From Trichinella spiralis (lineage: Eukaryota > Nematoda > Enoplea > Trichinellida > Trichinellidae): a stretch of DNA of 64,000 bases. Location of the stretch: positions 11,705,343-11,769,342 of the forward strand of contig CM012953.1 in NCBI GenBank assembly GCA_000181795.3. Direction: 5' to 3'. Position numbers and translations under genes: made by a program. The notes below the pieces were generated by a model. That model made no database searches and had not been told where the DNA came from. It saw only the letters and a program-made list of their open reading frames with translations. Each line of letters opens with the position of its first letter. The first letter of the stretch is position 1. This document shows, in pieces, positions 1 through 17,915 of this stretch.

Positions 1-400
1 ATTGTTAGCAGCGTTGTTGTTTTCTGGCGGCGGAACTGTTGCTCCCAAACTAGAAAAAAATAACTGCAATCATGTGAAAAAAACTGAACAAAAATCCAAA
101 AGAAAAATGAGGGGAAAAATTCTCGTTGACGTTGTTGAAAAATGTCAACAGTTAATGATCATAATAAATTTTTAACTTGATCAGCTAAATCAAAAGCACA
201 ACTATTGGAATGTTGTTCAACAAATTTTATAAATACTGCTGGGAGATGAGCACTGAAATTATCATACGGAACACAGAAAGCCGATACCTTTCCAAGTATT
301 CTTTGTAGAATGAAATACGCGAATTGTGGAGCAAACTTGGGTATTTCTTGCACTGTTCCACAAAACTGCGCAGCAAGTTCACTTGTTCCTTAGTGATCAT
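1..400 (-). CDS. ST13: Hsc70-interacting protein (Hip/ST13), 5' end, runs off the left edge
   Basis: Hip is a co-chaperone that binds the ATPase domain of Hsc70 in the cytosol. Exon 1 is 288-400 (ATG at 400-398) and encodes the Hip N-terminal dimerisation domain; the pattern EQVNLLRSFVEQC..YPSLLH......FYKEYLE follows the family. A GT donor lies at 287-286 and exon 2 is 49-1 after a pyrimidine-rich acceptor. The phase-2 join gives ...EYLESLGATVPPPENN, matching the LGAT(L/V)P continuation of nematode and vertebrate Hip. An in-frame ATG at 433 could extend the start by 11 codons. The remainder (TPR repeats and C-terminal domain) lies outside the window. Identification rests on about 50 residues plus a correct splice, so it is good but not absolute. 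Confidence 0.72.
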
Positions 401-433
401 CTTTTCGTGCACTGTATTAAAACAAAATTTCAC

Positions 434-2145
434 AAATTAATTATCTGGCTGAACGTGAAATTTATGAAACAACTCTTCATAAAAGTTGAATATAAATGAA
501 AACGAGGTGACTATTTCAAATTTTTAAAATAATCCCTTAACAACATGAATCTAATTCTTCTTTTCTACAATAATATAAAATGCACAATTCCCTATTTTCA
601 TTGGTAAAAAATTAATCATCGCGTTGTTTTGAGAACTATAATCATCAATTGAAAACTGATGAAAACACAATAAATGTTATTTTGTGTAATAATATTAAAA
701 AAAATAAAATTAAATCAAGTGAGATTAAATGAAAGAACTGCATAATGCGATTAACTGAGGACGATCTAGCCGATAAGATGGTTCTATAGGTATCAATGTG
801 ATTTTCATGCTTTAATGCAATGCGTCGATTTACTGTAACATCAAAATAAGAAAAATATCAAAACTCTGTTTTATCAATAAGAACTTAATCATTGTAAAAA
901 TTCTTTAGTAAATTCAGAGTTGTCAAAATTTTCAACTGAATTTTCTATTCAACAATAACTAAGTTGTCAAAAAAAATTTTTTTTTTTCGAATACGTTACA
1001 CAATACATTATAATATTGTTGAAATCTGCTTAAATTTCCAAATAACGTTGTTATTTCATAACGCAAAGTTTCGGTTCAATATTAATGAAAATGTCATATT
1101 TACCAAGATACACAGTAAAATATAATTAGGGATTAAATTTATTTTTCAAAAAAAGGGAAAAAAGTGTCGACTGTAAATAGGATACGTTAAGATATAAAGC
1201 TATTAAAATTGTAATTTAATGTGACAAAATGAACAGAAAATGATGTCTTTAATTTATTTTTTTGTACAATTTCATTTACTAATTCAAATGAAATACTACT
1301 AACACAATCTGTTTTCAGTACAAATAATTGAAGTGAAAGTAGTAAAAACGAGGATGTTTCGGTATTTATATTTTTTTCAGTTAATTCAATACTTCAAAAT
1401 ACTGGAATTATTGAATAATTAATCTAAAATGCTAAATGTACGAGAGATTATTGTTTTTTAGAAGCTACAGGAAGAAAAAGTTTACTTACAAGTTACAGTT
1501 ATTGATATTTAATATAATTCAGCCGAATGGCAGAATACAATTTGGTAGAAAGTGAAATACCGTTAAAGTTTCCCAAAATCATCATAAAAAATACAATACG
1601 ATTTCAAACACAATTTTCAAAACATAAATATATGTTTTATTAATGAAATGGAAACATTTCCTCGACTAATAAATTTTTTAAATGTTAAACGGATATTCAC
1701 TTCCAGGCATTCTATAAGTTCATCAAATTTTTTGTACGAATATGATCAATAAATAAATATATTCAACTGGAAAAAAATATTTTTATGAATATTCAAAGGA
1801 AAAAGAAAAAAAAATTCAACATTCTTAAATTTTCATTTGCACATCATGATTCATTTTCAAATGCAAAAAATTCACTTCCATGAACAGAAAAGAACATCAT
1901 TATTATTATCTTGGATAAATAAATGCAGGAATGAATAACATATTATTCGCAGATAACTGCATTATATAAGGGATGCATTTACAAGTTAAAAAAAACAGCA
2001 AAAACTGAAAATGAAGTGTCACGAGGTGATGGTGATGAATAATTAATTAACAGACAGACTAGCTAGCTGGCTAGCCCGCTATATTTTCAGATTTAATTAA
2101 ATAAAAAACAAAAACAACATTGCCTTTTCCATGCACCCAAGATCA
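434..2145. other. AT-rich intergenic stretch, no gene seen
   Basis: This lies between the ST13 start and the stop codon of the next gene; both genes are on the minus strand. It is very AT-rich with stops in all frames and no splice-bounded coding pattern. It should contain the ST13 promoter and the 3' UTR of the downstream-numbered gene. Confidence 0.6.
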
Positions 2146-5100
2146 CTACTGGTCTGCGGCGTTTTTGTTCCGCTTAATTTTTCGTCTGCTTCTTTTCTGC
2201 TCTTCACGTCCGCTGTCGTCTGAAGTTGGCAAAGATCCGCTTGCTGTTGCTGCTGAAGAGCGGCCACGCCTTCTTTTCGACAAATGGTCACTTCCATTGC
2301 TGTGCACTGTTTCCGACGATTCGGCCGGGGTATGAGAAGCTGAACTACCACTACCGCTGCTACTGCTGCTGCTGTTACTACTAATACTGTTACTAGTAGT
2401 AGCATTCGAGCCTAAATTTGGTATATAATTTCAAATTAATCACAAACAATGAATATTGTCGTTAAAGGCTGCTCACTTTCTGATTCGCTTCTTCTTCTTC
2501 TTTTCTTGTTACTTCTTATCTTCTCCTTTTTTACTTTCCTCTTCCTCTTTCCAGTAGAAAAATCGCTACTCTCGCTGCAGCTATTACTACTAGTGTCAAC
2601 AGTGCTTCTACTGTCGCGCATTCTTCTTCTCCTGTAAGTACCGCTTTTACTTGAAGCACTGCTAACGCTGGTAACAGGCGACGACGCTGTAGACTTGCTG
2701 TTGTTGCTGCTGCTGCTGTTGCTATTACTACTGTGACTACTACTACTACTACTACTACTATTACTACTACGGCTACGGATACTTCCAATTCTACTGCTGC
2801 TACTAGTGCTGCTAGTGCTGCTGCTGCCGCTATCAGCACTTGTGGAACGATGCCTGCGTTGACGTCGACGATACGATTCCTCGTATACTTTTCTCGACCG
2901 ACGACGATTATTAATACTACGACGACGCCTTTTATTATAAACCAACCCATCATCATCTTCACCAACATCACGAATACGCGATCGTTTCCTGCGTCGACTG
3001 TTACTTTCAGAAGCTGACGTGGAAACCGACCGTCGACGTCGACGCTTCGATGACGCCTCAGACCCTCCAGCACGTCTCCAAGAATGACGCTCTGGAGACG
3101 CTGCTGCTGATCGCTCTTCTGACAATTTCTTCGGCTGGTCAGTCGATTTGACAGACAAGCCAGGACTGAGACGATGTTCCGGCTTGATGACTGCCCGCTT
3201 AGGGCGCAAATCCAAACCCAAAGCCGGATGCTCGTTTTCGCTTTCACTGCTACTAGCCGCGAAACAAGCCTGCTTGCCGATGCCGACCCTAACTTGCTGC
3301 GCAACTTCTTCAACAGGCTTGTTAGCACGTTTAAGCAAAGCGTTGTTTTTCATTTTCACGTACTGTTTCAACTGACGACTGATCAACGATTTGCTCGCTT
3401 GACGCTTTTCTTCCGTCAACAATGGTTCCACTGAACTTTTTTTCACTGACAAATCCACTGGCATATTCACAACACTACTGGTGCTACTGTTGTTACTGTT
3501 GTTGTTGTTGTTGTTGATGATGATGCTGTTGTCGGTGCTAATGATGTTGCTGTTGTCACTGCTGCTGTTGTTGTTGTTGACGTTGTTTTGGTTGTTGTTG
3601 TTGATGATTGGAAAGATACTGTTTCCACTGATCTTGATAATGTTCGTCATGTAACTGCTATCAAAGTTGCTAGTGATGTCACTGACAGACGGCACTTGCA
3701 GCACTGGTGGCGGCGGCGGTGGACCGACCGGCATGTCTATATCCTCAGGTCGAACTTTTGTCTTACGACCACTATTGGCCCAGGTCGAGGTGTACGTTGC
3801 ATTCTGATTGTAGTACGTTGTGTATGTAGCATAACCATAACTGTAATTATTGTAATATGATAAACTTTGATTCCACATCTGAGCATTATCGAATAACTCT
3901 TTTCTACTTCCATCGTTTGGGGTTATTCTTTGGCCATCTGCACTGGGAAAGTAAGCCGGCGAGCCGTCAGTCACTTTCACTGGCATCATCATATTTCCAA
4001 AAGAGTCAACAGGATGCAATGGCTGCATGTTCGCGCCTAACGGAAATACTGGCTTTCCCTATAGTAGAAAGAAATTAAAGTCTATAATTGTCAATAGTTT
4101 ACAATTACTTGCAGAAGTATAGCCATTAAGTTGACCACTTAACTGATGTCTTAAAAATCAGAAGAATAATTCAAAAATCAACAATTTGCATAAAATACCG
4201 ATTACAACAACAACAAAATGTATATTTGCAACATGTACAACATATATAAATTAACATTGGGAATGTACTCCTAAAAGTAGAAAATATTCAGCTGCACTTA
4301 TTAACCGAACACTTCATTGAACATTTGCATGTGAAAAAATCATATATCTTTTTCACACTTAGCCACACAATTTCTATAGCTTCATTCAAATGAGTCAATC
4401 TCTCAAATATGACCATTTCCATTCCCGAAGTAAACAAATAAAATGACATGAAATTGCTTCGTTAAACTTGTAATGTTAACTTAAACTTTAAAAAAATATT
4501 GCTTACTTGACTATCCACAGGAACAATTGCCGTATTGTTGGGTCCAGTAGGAAACACTGGCATTCCATCCTCACTAACGGGAAATACTGGCTGGTTATTC
4601 TGATCAACAGGAAAGATGGGTTTATTATCTGGTCCAAGAGGAAATACCTAAAAATATGAAAAATAAATAAATATTAATAACGTAGACAATGTACATTAAG
4701 TAAACACTGCACATCTGCATTGCAACACAATATTTCTACAAAAATTTCATCTCAGAATATAAATGAAACTTTTTTCATTTGAAAGCATAATTCTGAATGA
4801 TAAAAATAGCTGAGCATTGATAAACTTAACGCACTGTTCAAAATTTGCATGCACAAACAAACCCTTTTTCCTTCTGGTCCAAACGGCAACATTGGCTTGC
4901 CGTCAGCATTTACTGGGAATTTTGGTCGACCTTCTTCATCAGTAAATAAAGTGGTTGCCTTCAAATCCTGATCTTTATCATCTTTGCTCATCACATCGCT
5001 ACCTGTGTCTAACTGATGCGCTGCTTCAGGTTCCGCAGCTGATGAACTTATTTTTTCTACAGATGATGCAGCCAAATCCAGCAATGATGATGACTCCGAA

Positions 5101-6016
5101 GCAACTGCATGTAAATCTGGATTTTCAATTGGTGCTTCGGGAGGTGGAGGTGGTGATTCCAGTAGTGGAAGAGGTGATTCTAATAGTGGAGGTGGAGGTG
5201 GAGATGGAGGTGGAGGTGGAATGTCGTCATCAGCAACAGCAGCTGTAATTGCCAAATCAGCCTTATAATTGCTGCCATCTTTACCAAAATCTAAACTCAG
5301 AATCTGATTTTAACAACATAATTACACATTGCATACAATATAAATTACATTTCGAACTTACAGAAAGACTAGAAAATACGCAACAATTGGAATACTTGAA
5401 GAATACTTTACTTAAAAGATAAAATATTCCGTAAAACACTGCTTGCTCATATTTAACTTTCATTTATTCTACACAAAGTTATTAACTACGGTTAAGTTCG
5501 ATTTTAAAATGGTCAATTTCTTTTCATAACATATGCATTTCTTTTTTCCTTTGTTTTCATTTATCAAAGTATCAGCAGTAAAAATATTTTCTTACTAATA
5601 TCTTATCAGCTGACAAAAATAAAAGTATAAAGTTATAATTTTACCAATCAACTAATAACATTTATCGCCAGAACTCAAAACAAAAGCAAACATGACAATA
5701 TCATGTGCGGAAAAGCAAATCCTAACAAAACATTTTAAATAAATAAATAATAAAAATTTTTACCTGTGGCAGTATTGTCCCACAAAACAAATTCGCCATC
5801 TGGTCCTTGATAATACCAATAACCTTCTAAATTTTGCGCGTACCATCGCATCTCATCGTCGGTGTAATAACTGAACTGCGCATCAGAATGTTGAAATGTC
5901 AAACCGTGACAATAGGAAGTTGTTGTTACAGATGGTGTAGAATCATCAATGCTAGCCGGTTGATATGATATATTGCTGATTACTGTATCGCTCCAATTTT
6001 GAGAAGTAAATGCCAT
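2146..6016 (-). CDS. Unrecognised Arg/Ser-rich protein with Pro-Val-Phe-Pro repeats, 5 exons, 889 aa
   Basis: Exons on the minus strand are 5764-6016, 4863-5290, 4507-4647, 2477-4058 and 2146-2411. All junctions are GT-AG and the summed length is 2670 nt, an exact multiple of 3. ATG is at 6016-6014, just after an acceptor-like TTTTTAG, so a 5' UTR intron or trans-splice site is likely. Order of parts: an aromatic N-terminal segment (MRWYAQNLEGYWYYQGPDGE); a proline-rich stretch; about ten tandem copies of an 11-12 residue unit of the type G(K/Q)PVFPVxxDN (end of exon 2 through start of exon 4); a Tyr/Asn segment with poly-Asn; then a long Arg- and Ser-rich tail with (R)5 and SESESE blocks. 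The basic RS-like tail suggests a nuclear, RNA-processing protein, but I do not recognise the family and infer no specific function. Shadow ORFs on the opposite strand come from the biased codons. Confidence 0.75.
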
Positions 6017-7694
6017 CACTAAAAATTTATCAAATTAAGTAAATCATCATCCCACATATTATAAAAATATATCAATCACTAGAATATTACTATATTCAGA
6101 TATACTTTCTATGTTAAATATTTAATTAGTGCTATCACGGCATGTATTTTTAAAAAACTTCATAATTTCATGTACAAAACATGCAAATATTCATAGAGCC
6201 ACTTGCAACTTTCATAACTACGTTCTTCAACGTACATACCATGCAGATAAAATGCAAGTCTTATCCTAATTTGAATAATTACCAAAAATAAACTAATCTG
6301 AAAAGCAGCTTTCGTTTCCTAATTTTCGTTGTCAGAGTTAACAGCAATCATCCCACATAAAGTAAACAAAGCTCAAATTTAGCACCCTGAGAAAAACATT
6401 AAGAATTTTATTCACTCAATGTATTTTATTCCCATAAATATTTCGTACAGTGATTGTAAAACATAAAAAAAATAAAATCAAAAAACCCTAAAAAACAAAA
6501 CAGTAAAAATATATCTAAAATGTCTTACATAATTTTCTCAAATCAAAACTTGTTCCTTTGTTAGAGGACATATTACAGTTCAACTATTAACAATAAAATA
6601 GGTAACCGTTATTAAAAATTCTATTGTTATACTTATTGCGTAAAATTAATAAAAACGAATTTTTTCTATTAAACAATATTAACATAAAACAAAAAAATAA
6701 TATTATTGTAATTATCAAGTGATAAAGTTCAAAAAAACGAAATACTTTACAAAGCCCAACAGACTGCAGGCAGGCACGCTAGGTGGACAATCGCACTTCT
6801 AAAATGGAATAAGTTTAACAATGAAAAAACAGTTGGACGCGTAAGGCGTGCAACGTTAGCCTCACAAAACCAAAAAAGTGAAGAATGTAAGCAACCAACA
6901 AGTTCTGAATTAACACAGGCGATTTATCGCTTTGGGAAAGCATCATTGACTGAATATACGCTGAAATCGGTAATTTTAAATTTATGCGGGCTTCTCAGCG
7001 AAGTTCACCTCAGAAACTGGAATAACTTACTCATGTTACATAAATCCAAGAACAACTGGCTAAATTAAATATTAATGAGCAAAAATTAACACACAACCTG
7101 CGTACTCTATTACAGTTGGGTATCAAAATTACACTTTTAATAATCAAGATTAAACTACAGTATTGTTCAAAGATTTTTATTGACAAAAATTACGTAAAAA
7201 ATAAAATTTAAATATTATTAAAAACTAAATAAAAATTGGTTTTATGAAAATAAACACTCTTGAAAATTAAGTATCACGTACAAATGATAAATTTTAGCTG
7301 TGGGCGTGATCAGAAATTTGGAATCAACCAATCAGACACACCGCACGTTTATACGTGTACCTGTTTTATTTTTTAATTGTACTACGTATATATAGTCAAC
7401 AGTTTTGAGAAATTCAAGAGTATTGGACTGTATATTTATTTTCGTGACAATTTCATTTAGTTTGAATTGCTTTCGAATCTTGTTTTAAAGTTATGATAAC
7501 CGAATAAGAGAATTGGTTAAAGTTTGAAGCGTCGTTGAGAATGGACAAATTTGTTCTCTTAAACAAGTAATGAACAAAATAAATAATAAAAAGATCTCAA
7601 AAATAAAACTGCAAGACTATCTAAAAAACAATCATTAAAATAACATGTGAAGTTAGCATACATACACAATCGAAACAAAAGGTCGACAGTACGA
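6017..7694. other. Intergenic region between divergent genes
   Basis: No coding pattern was found. It is AT-rich and lies between the RS-rich gene (-) and TM2D3 (+), so promoters of both are expected here. Around 6760-7050 the GC content is slightly higher but I see no ORF with splice support. Confidence 0.55.
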
Positions 7695-7702
7695 TGACGT
7701 CA
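7695..7702. promoter_or_regulatory. Palindromic CRE/ATF-type site TGACGTCA
   Basis: A perfect TGACGTCA palindrome lies about 200 bp upstream of the TM2D3 start and on the flank of the divergent RS-rich gene. This is the classical CREB/ATF binding site. It is a single 8-bp match in promoter position, so function is inferred. Confidence 0.4.
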
Positions 7703-7896
7703 TCACCACGTTTTCACTTTCCGATCGTCAGGTTTTATTAAGTCTATTGTTATTACAGTAAGTATTTTAAAAATTTGTGAAGTACTTTAATTTATATTTT
7801 TTATTATGTATGTATATTTATTTTTTTTTGCCTTTTTATTTCAACAAATTATTAATTGGTGTTGGATGCAGGCTACAGTAATCTTTACTCTTTCAA

Positions 7897-8607
7897 ATGT
7901 TACTGTATAACTTTTGTAGAATGCTCATTATTTTGAATTTAATGGTTGATCACTTGTGTGTCTCTAGACTTTTTCTGTTTGCATTTTATACGTTTTCATT
8001 GGGCCCTTTTGTTACTGAACTGCTCGTGGCTGCCGATTCATACGTACCAGTCAGAAAGGTGGACATCAGCAAAATTTGCCGCACCAGTTCTGCCTGCAGT
8101 GCATTGCCAGCTAGTTGTGTGGAATGTGAATTTCCTTCGGATTGTCATTATGGCCAGGAAGTTAAGACGTTGTGTAAAGCTAAGCACAATTCAACTTGCT
8201 TAGGGGAGCGTCAGTTTGAACGAAGCGCGAACTGTCGATTTTGTTACTTAACCGAAGCTAGATATCATCACTGCGAAGCAGTTTTCAACTGTAGCTCCTA
8301 TGCACCTCCGTTGAGCAATCAGATTCCTGTGGTATGTTGGGTTGATGAAACGGTAGTTTGTATGGGTCGTCGAGTATTTTACAAAAAAGTGCCATGTAAT
8401 TGGACAAGCGGGTACAGATGGTGGAAAGCTTTGGTGTTGAGTATCACGTTGGGTGGTTTCGGTGTGGATCGATTTTATCTTGGCTTATGGCGGAGCGGAC
8501 TTGGAAAATTGTTCAGTTTTGGCGGTCTTGGAATTTGGACAATTATCGATGTTGTTTTAATTGCAGTTGGCTATGTTGGGCCGGCTGACGGTTCAGTTTA
8601 CATGTAA
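7897..8607 (+). CDS. TM2D3: TM2 domain-containing protein 3 (almondex-like)
   Basis: This is a single open exon of 236 aa. An N-terminal hydrophobic signal segment (in-frame ATGs at 7897, 7921 and 7942) is followed by a cysteine-rich lumenal/extracellular region (SACSALPASCVECEFPSDC, then CRFC and CNWTSGYRW). The C-terminal TM2 domain has two membrane helices joined by the DRF-type turn: SITLGGFGVDRFYLGLWRSG, then LGIWTIIDVVLIAVGYVGPADGS. Length and the C-terminal GPADGS match TM2D3, whose fly orthologue almondex acts in Notch signalling. It is transcribed away from the RS-rich gene and towards POLK. The exact start is uncertain among the three Mets. Confidence 0.9.
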   Translation: MLLYNFCRMLIILNLMVDHLCVSRLFLFAFYTFSLGPFVTELLVAADSYVPVRKVDISKICRTSSACSALPASCVECEFPSDCHYGQEVKTLCKAKHNSTCLGERQFERSANCRFCYLTEARYHHCEAVFNCSSYAPPLSNQIPVVCWVDETVVCMGRRVFYKKVPCNWTSGYRWWKALVLSITLGGFGVDRFYLGLWRSGLGKLFSFGGLGIWTIIDVVLIAVGYVGPADGSVYM

Positions 8608-9095
8608 AATTTTGTATTGTCATTTTTATTCATCAGATATTTGATTAGTTATTTCTTTTTTTTTGTAATAGCTGTCTGTAGTGATTGCTTAAATTTATTA
8701 TTAAAATATATGCTTGACAGGAAAAATTACATTTTGAAAACTTTGTGATTTTCAAGATTGCACTTTGCGTATCCTCACGTCAGTCACAGAAACAGTTCAG
8801 TAAACGTTATATTAAGGAAAGTAAGGCAAAAGCAGATTTCGTGAAAAGCAAATGTTTTATAGCTACATGATCTGAAACCTGTTTATGCAATGATATTATT
8901 TGATTTTAAATGTAATTATTTTTCTGTTGTTTAGTATTAAAGCAACTGCTCTTTGTTCAATTGTCAGATTTATTTTTTGCCACAATGCTATTGAAAACTG
9001 CATAACGTGACGTGTTTTTCGTTTTTCTTAATCATCTAACATTGAAAAATTGTCATAATTCATCATTTTTGATCAGTTTCAGTTTGCTGTTATTG
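8608..9095. other. Short intergenic region, TM2D3 3' UTR and POLK upstream
   Basis: AT-rich and without an ORF. It spans the TM2D3 stop to the POLK start, with both genes on the plus strand. Confidence 0.5.
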
Positions 9096-11734
9096 ATGGA
9101 GTTGAACGACACAAAAGCTGGTATGGAAGGTCTGGATAAAGTAATGATGTTTTTATGATCCATTGCTGTTTTGTTTTATTATTTTTTAATTTTGTTTAGG
9201 AGGCGATCAACGCATTGATTCGACAATGGTCGAAAGGTTCAAGATTTTACGAACATCAGTTGAAAAGAAAAAGCCGCATTGACGAACGCTTGAAAAAAAT
9301 GCAGGCGTCAGTTGAAAAAATGGGCGCTATGGAAATTCATAATTCCGAGTTGAAGGTAAATTAAAATAGGTTGTATTTTGTGTTTATTTTTATTATTTTT
9401 GAAAATAAATAGATGGATAGAGTAGTGGCAATGTTGGAAAGCAATCGAGACTTCACCCACACGATTTTTCACGTAGATATGGATGCATTTTATGCAGCGG
9501 TGGAGATGCGCGACAATCGTTCTTTGAGAAACATTCCCATGGCAGTAGGAAGCAATTCGATGCTTGTAATATTGATTAGTTATATTATTTTTTGTGTTAT
9601 TTGATTTTCCATTTTATAGAGCACTTCAAATTACGAAGCTCGTAAATTTGGAGTAAGAGCAGCTATGCCGGGTTTCATCGGCAAAAAATTATGTCCTCAG
9701 CTTACAATTGTTCCGTGTAATTTTGAAAAATACAGTGCAATTAGTCGTGAAGTTAAAAATATTTTAAAATTATATGATCCGAATCTGTGTTCCGCAAGTC
9801 TTGACGAAGCGTATATGGATGTGACTGAATATCTCGTTCTTCGACAATCACAAAATACTCCAGTTTTTCATCGGAGTGTTCATTACACGGGTGAATGCGA
9901 CTGCCGGTGGCCGTATAAATATCTTCCATGTTGTGTTTTACGTGAAAGCACGAAAATTTCGAGTGAAATTTGCAATGAATGTGGAAAACTTTGTATACAT
10001 GTGGAAGATGAAGTTGCTTTTGGAAACAATGCAGAGGAAGTGGCCAGGGAAATTCGATTTTTAGTGGAACAAGCAACTGGTCTGACCTGCAGCATTGGTA
10101 AGATAGAGATATTCATATTGATGTTTTATATAATTCAATGCATAATTATTTGTTTAATTGAAAAAATATTACTATGCAAATTTTGAACGCTTTCAGGTAT
10201 TGCACCAAATTCAATGCTGGCGAAATTAGGCTCAGATATCAATAAACCCAATGGACAATTTCACATGCGAGCTGATCGTAATTTCATTGTTGATTTTCTT
10301 CGAAATTTGCCCATCCGTAAAGTAAAACACAGTTTTTATTTCAAATTTATTTAAAAATTCATTATTAGTAAAAAAAGAATTTTGTTGTGAGTAAATTGCA
10401 CAAAGGGGAAATTCATATTGTGAAATATTTCAAGGTATGCGGTATTGGTGCAGTTACTGAAGCTCTTCTGAACGGTTTGGGCGTGTCCACTTGTGGAGAA
10501 CTTTACCAAAGGCGTGGCATTCTTGCATTGGCTTTTTCTGAAAGAAGTGCTATTTCATTTTTGCGCATATCGTTGGGAATAGACGACGAATTTTGTGACA
10601 AGTATTAAATTGTCGTTAAATTTTATGGGATTTTTCTTTTTTTAATTATCATTGTAGAGATGACGAAGTGGCGTCAAGGAAGAGTATCAGCACTGAGAGG
10701 TTTTTATTTGAAATATATTTATGGGGTTTATTTATTTATTTTTTTTTATTAATGAAGTTGCATTTAGAACATTTTCCGAAATTAGTGAACCTTCACGTCT
10801 TTTGGCTGTTTGCCGCAAACTGTGCAACAGTCTATCCGAAGATGTTATTGAAAGAAATTTGAAGGTATCTAGGAAGTGGTATAATTTACTTTTATTTTTC
10901 TTAAATACGACCTTTGTGAATTCATACGGGCAGGTGAATGGCCTCTATTTTTTCACCTGTGAAATGACTTGCCATTTTTCTATAAATGGAAATAAAAGCA
11001 ATTTTATTGTAAAAATTGCTTTTGTTGAAATTGTTGAAAAAAGCACGAACTTGTAAAAATATCCGTACTTGTTTATGATAAATAAAATTTACATCTTTTT
11101 GTGAAGGTGAACAATGGGAATGAATAATTTTTCCAGGGGAAAACGGTCACGTTGAAGGTGAAGACGATCGACTTCGACGTTCGAACTCGCGCCAACACTG
11201 TCGATCGATATGTACAAGCGGCGGATGAAATCTACAACATTGCTTCTTCCCTGTTGCAAGAAGAAATCCGAGCTCGATTGCCAAATCCGTTGCGTTTGAG
11301 ATTGATGGGTGAATTATTAATTATTATTTACCATTTCATTGATCGAATCGACCAACTTGCATTTTTTAGGTGTTCGTCTGAGCACTTTGCAAGAGTCCAA
11401 GGTGGAAAACAACAATTCATTGGATCGATTTGTTAAAGTGGATAAAGATTTGTCTTACGAGGAAGAGGATTTGGATCACAGTAAGCCTTGCTGTTCGAAA
11501 TCTTCAGATTTGGTGGAAATGTTCGAATGTCCAATTTGCAATGTCCAGAAGAAGCAGGTGAATTTGACCGCTGTCAACCGTCACATTGATCTCTGCTTGA
11601 ACAAGTCGATTATCAAGCAAGAGTTGGCGAACGAGGGTTCTGATTCGGCTGCGACGTGTTCGAAAAGAAGAAAATTGGAATTGAAAAAGCGGATCAAGTC
11701 CAAAAGCATATTGGATTATTTTTCCCCGTGCTAA
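9096..11734 (+). CDS. POLK: DNA polymerase kappa (Y-family, translesion), 10 exons, 599 aa
   Basis: Exons are 9096-9140, 9200-9355, 9413-9565, 9620-10097, 10197-10321, 10435-10601, 10658-10699, 10768-10864, 11137-11308 and 11370-11734, 1800 nt in total and in frame throughout. The N-clasp ([10 protein letters not shown], then [10 protein letters not shown]) is specific to kappa. The catalytic palm motifs are [12 protein letters not shown] (Asp about 89 and 91) and SLDEAYMDV (about 180-181), followed by [15 protein letters not shown], helix-hairpin-helix [12 protein letters not shown], and the little finger [18 protein letters not shown] ending [14 protein letters not shown]. The C-terminus carries one C2HC UBZ4-type ubiquitin-binding finger (CPIC...HIDLC, about 530-556) and a PIP-like SILDYFS near the end for PCNA. 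It inserts bases opposite damaged template in the nucleus. A Cys-rich insert at about 211-243 is unusual. Confidence 0.95.
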
Positions 11735-17460
<5,726 letters not shown>

Positions 17461-17626
17461 GCACTTTTTTTTCTTCTTTTCTCTTGAATTTCAGATAACT
17501 GATACAAATAACATTGTTAGAGAGAGAGAGAGCTGTGATGAGTGCCTTTTGATTTTTAATTTCTAAACGGCAGGCAAAATAGTATTGCTTTTTCATATTG
17601 TGCTTTTTGTAGTTGGTTCAATTGTG

Positions 17627-17632
17627 AATAAA
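17627..17632 (+). terminator. Poly(A) signal AATAAA for coronin
   Basis: A canonical AATAAA lies 167 nt after the coronin stop, in a short gap where coronin (+) and the PAIP1-like gene (-) converge. Confidence 0.5.
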
Positions 17633-17915
17633 ATGTGATGTTGGTTAGAAGGAAAAAAACATTTTTTTTCATTTTATTAATGCAATAATAAATAAATAAT
17701 TCATTATTACAAAATGATGCATACAGGTAGGTATTTTTGTACATTTGGAACAGGCAGATGAATAGTGAGGGAATGGGAGAGAGAGAGAAATGTGGAGAAA
17801 GCAAAAGAATATGAAAAGAAAAAAGAATGTTGTTGTAATATATTTGTATAAAATAAAGTAATTATTGTTGTTGTTAATTGGTTAATGTTGATCATCGGTT
17901 GAAAAATCGATCTGG

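Noticed and set aside
2531-3328. 265-codon minus-strand ORF within the RS-rich gene
   Set aside because: It is an alternative frame of the repeat-rich exon 4 of the real gene; its Val-rich composition comes from reading GAC/ACT-type repeats out of frame.
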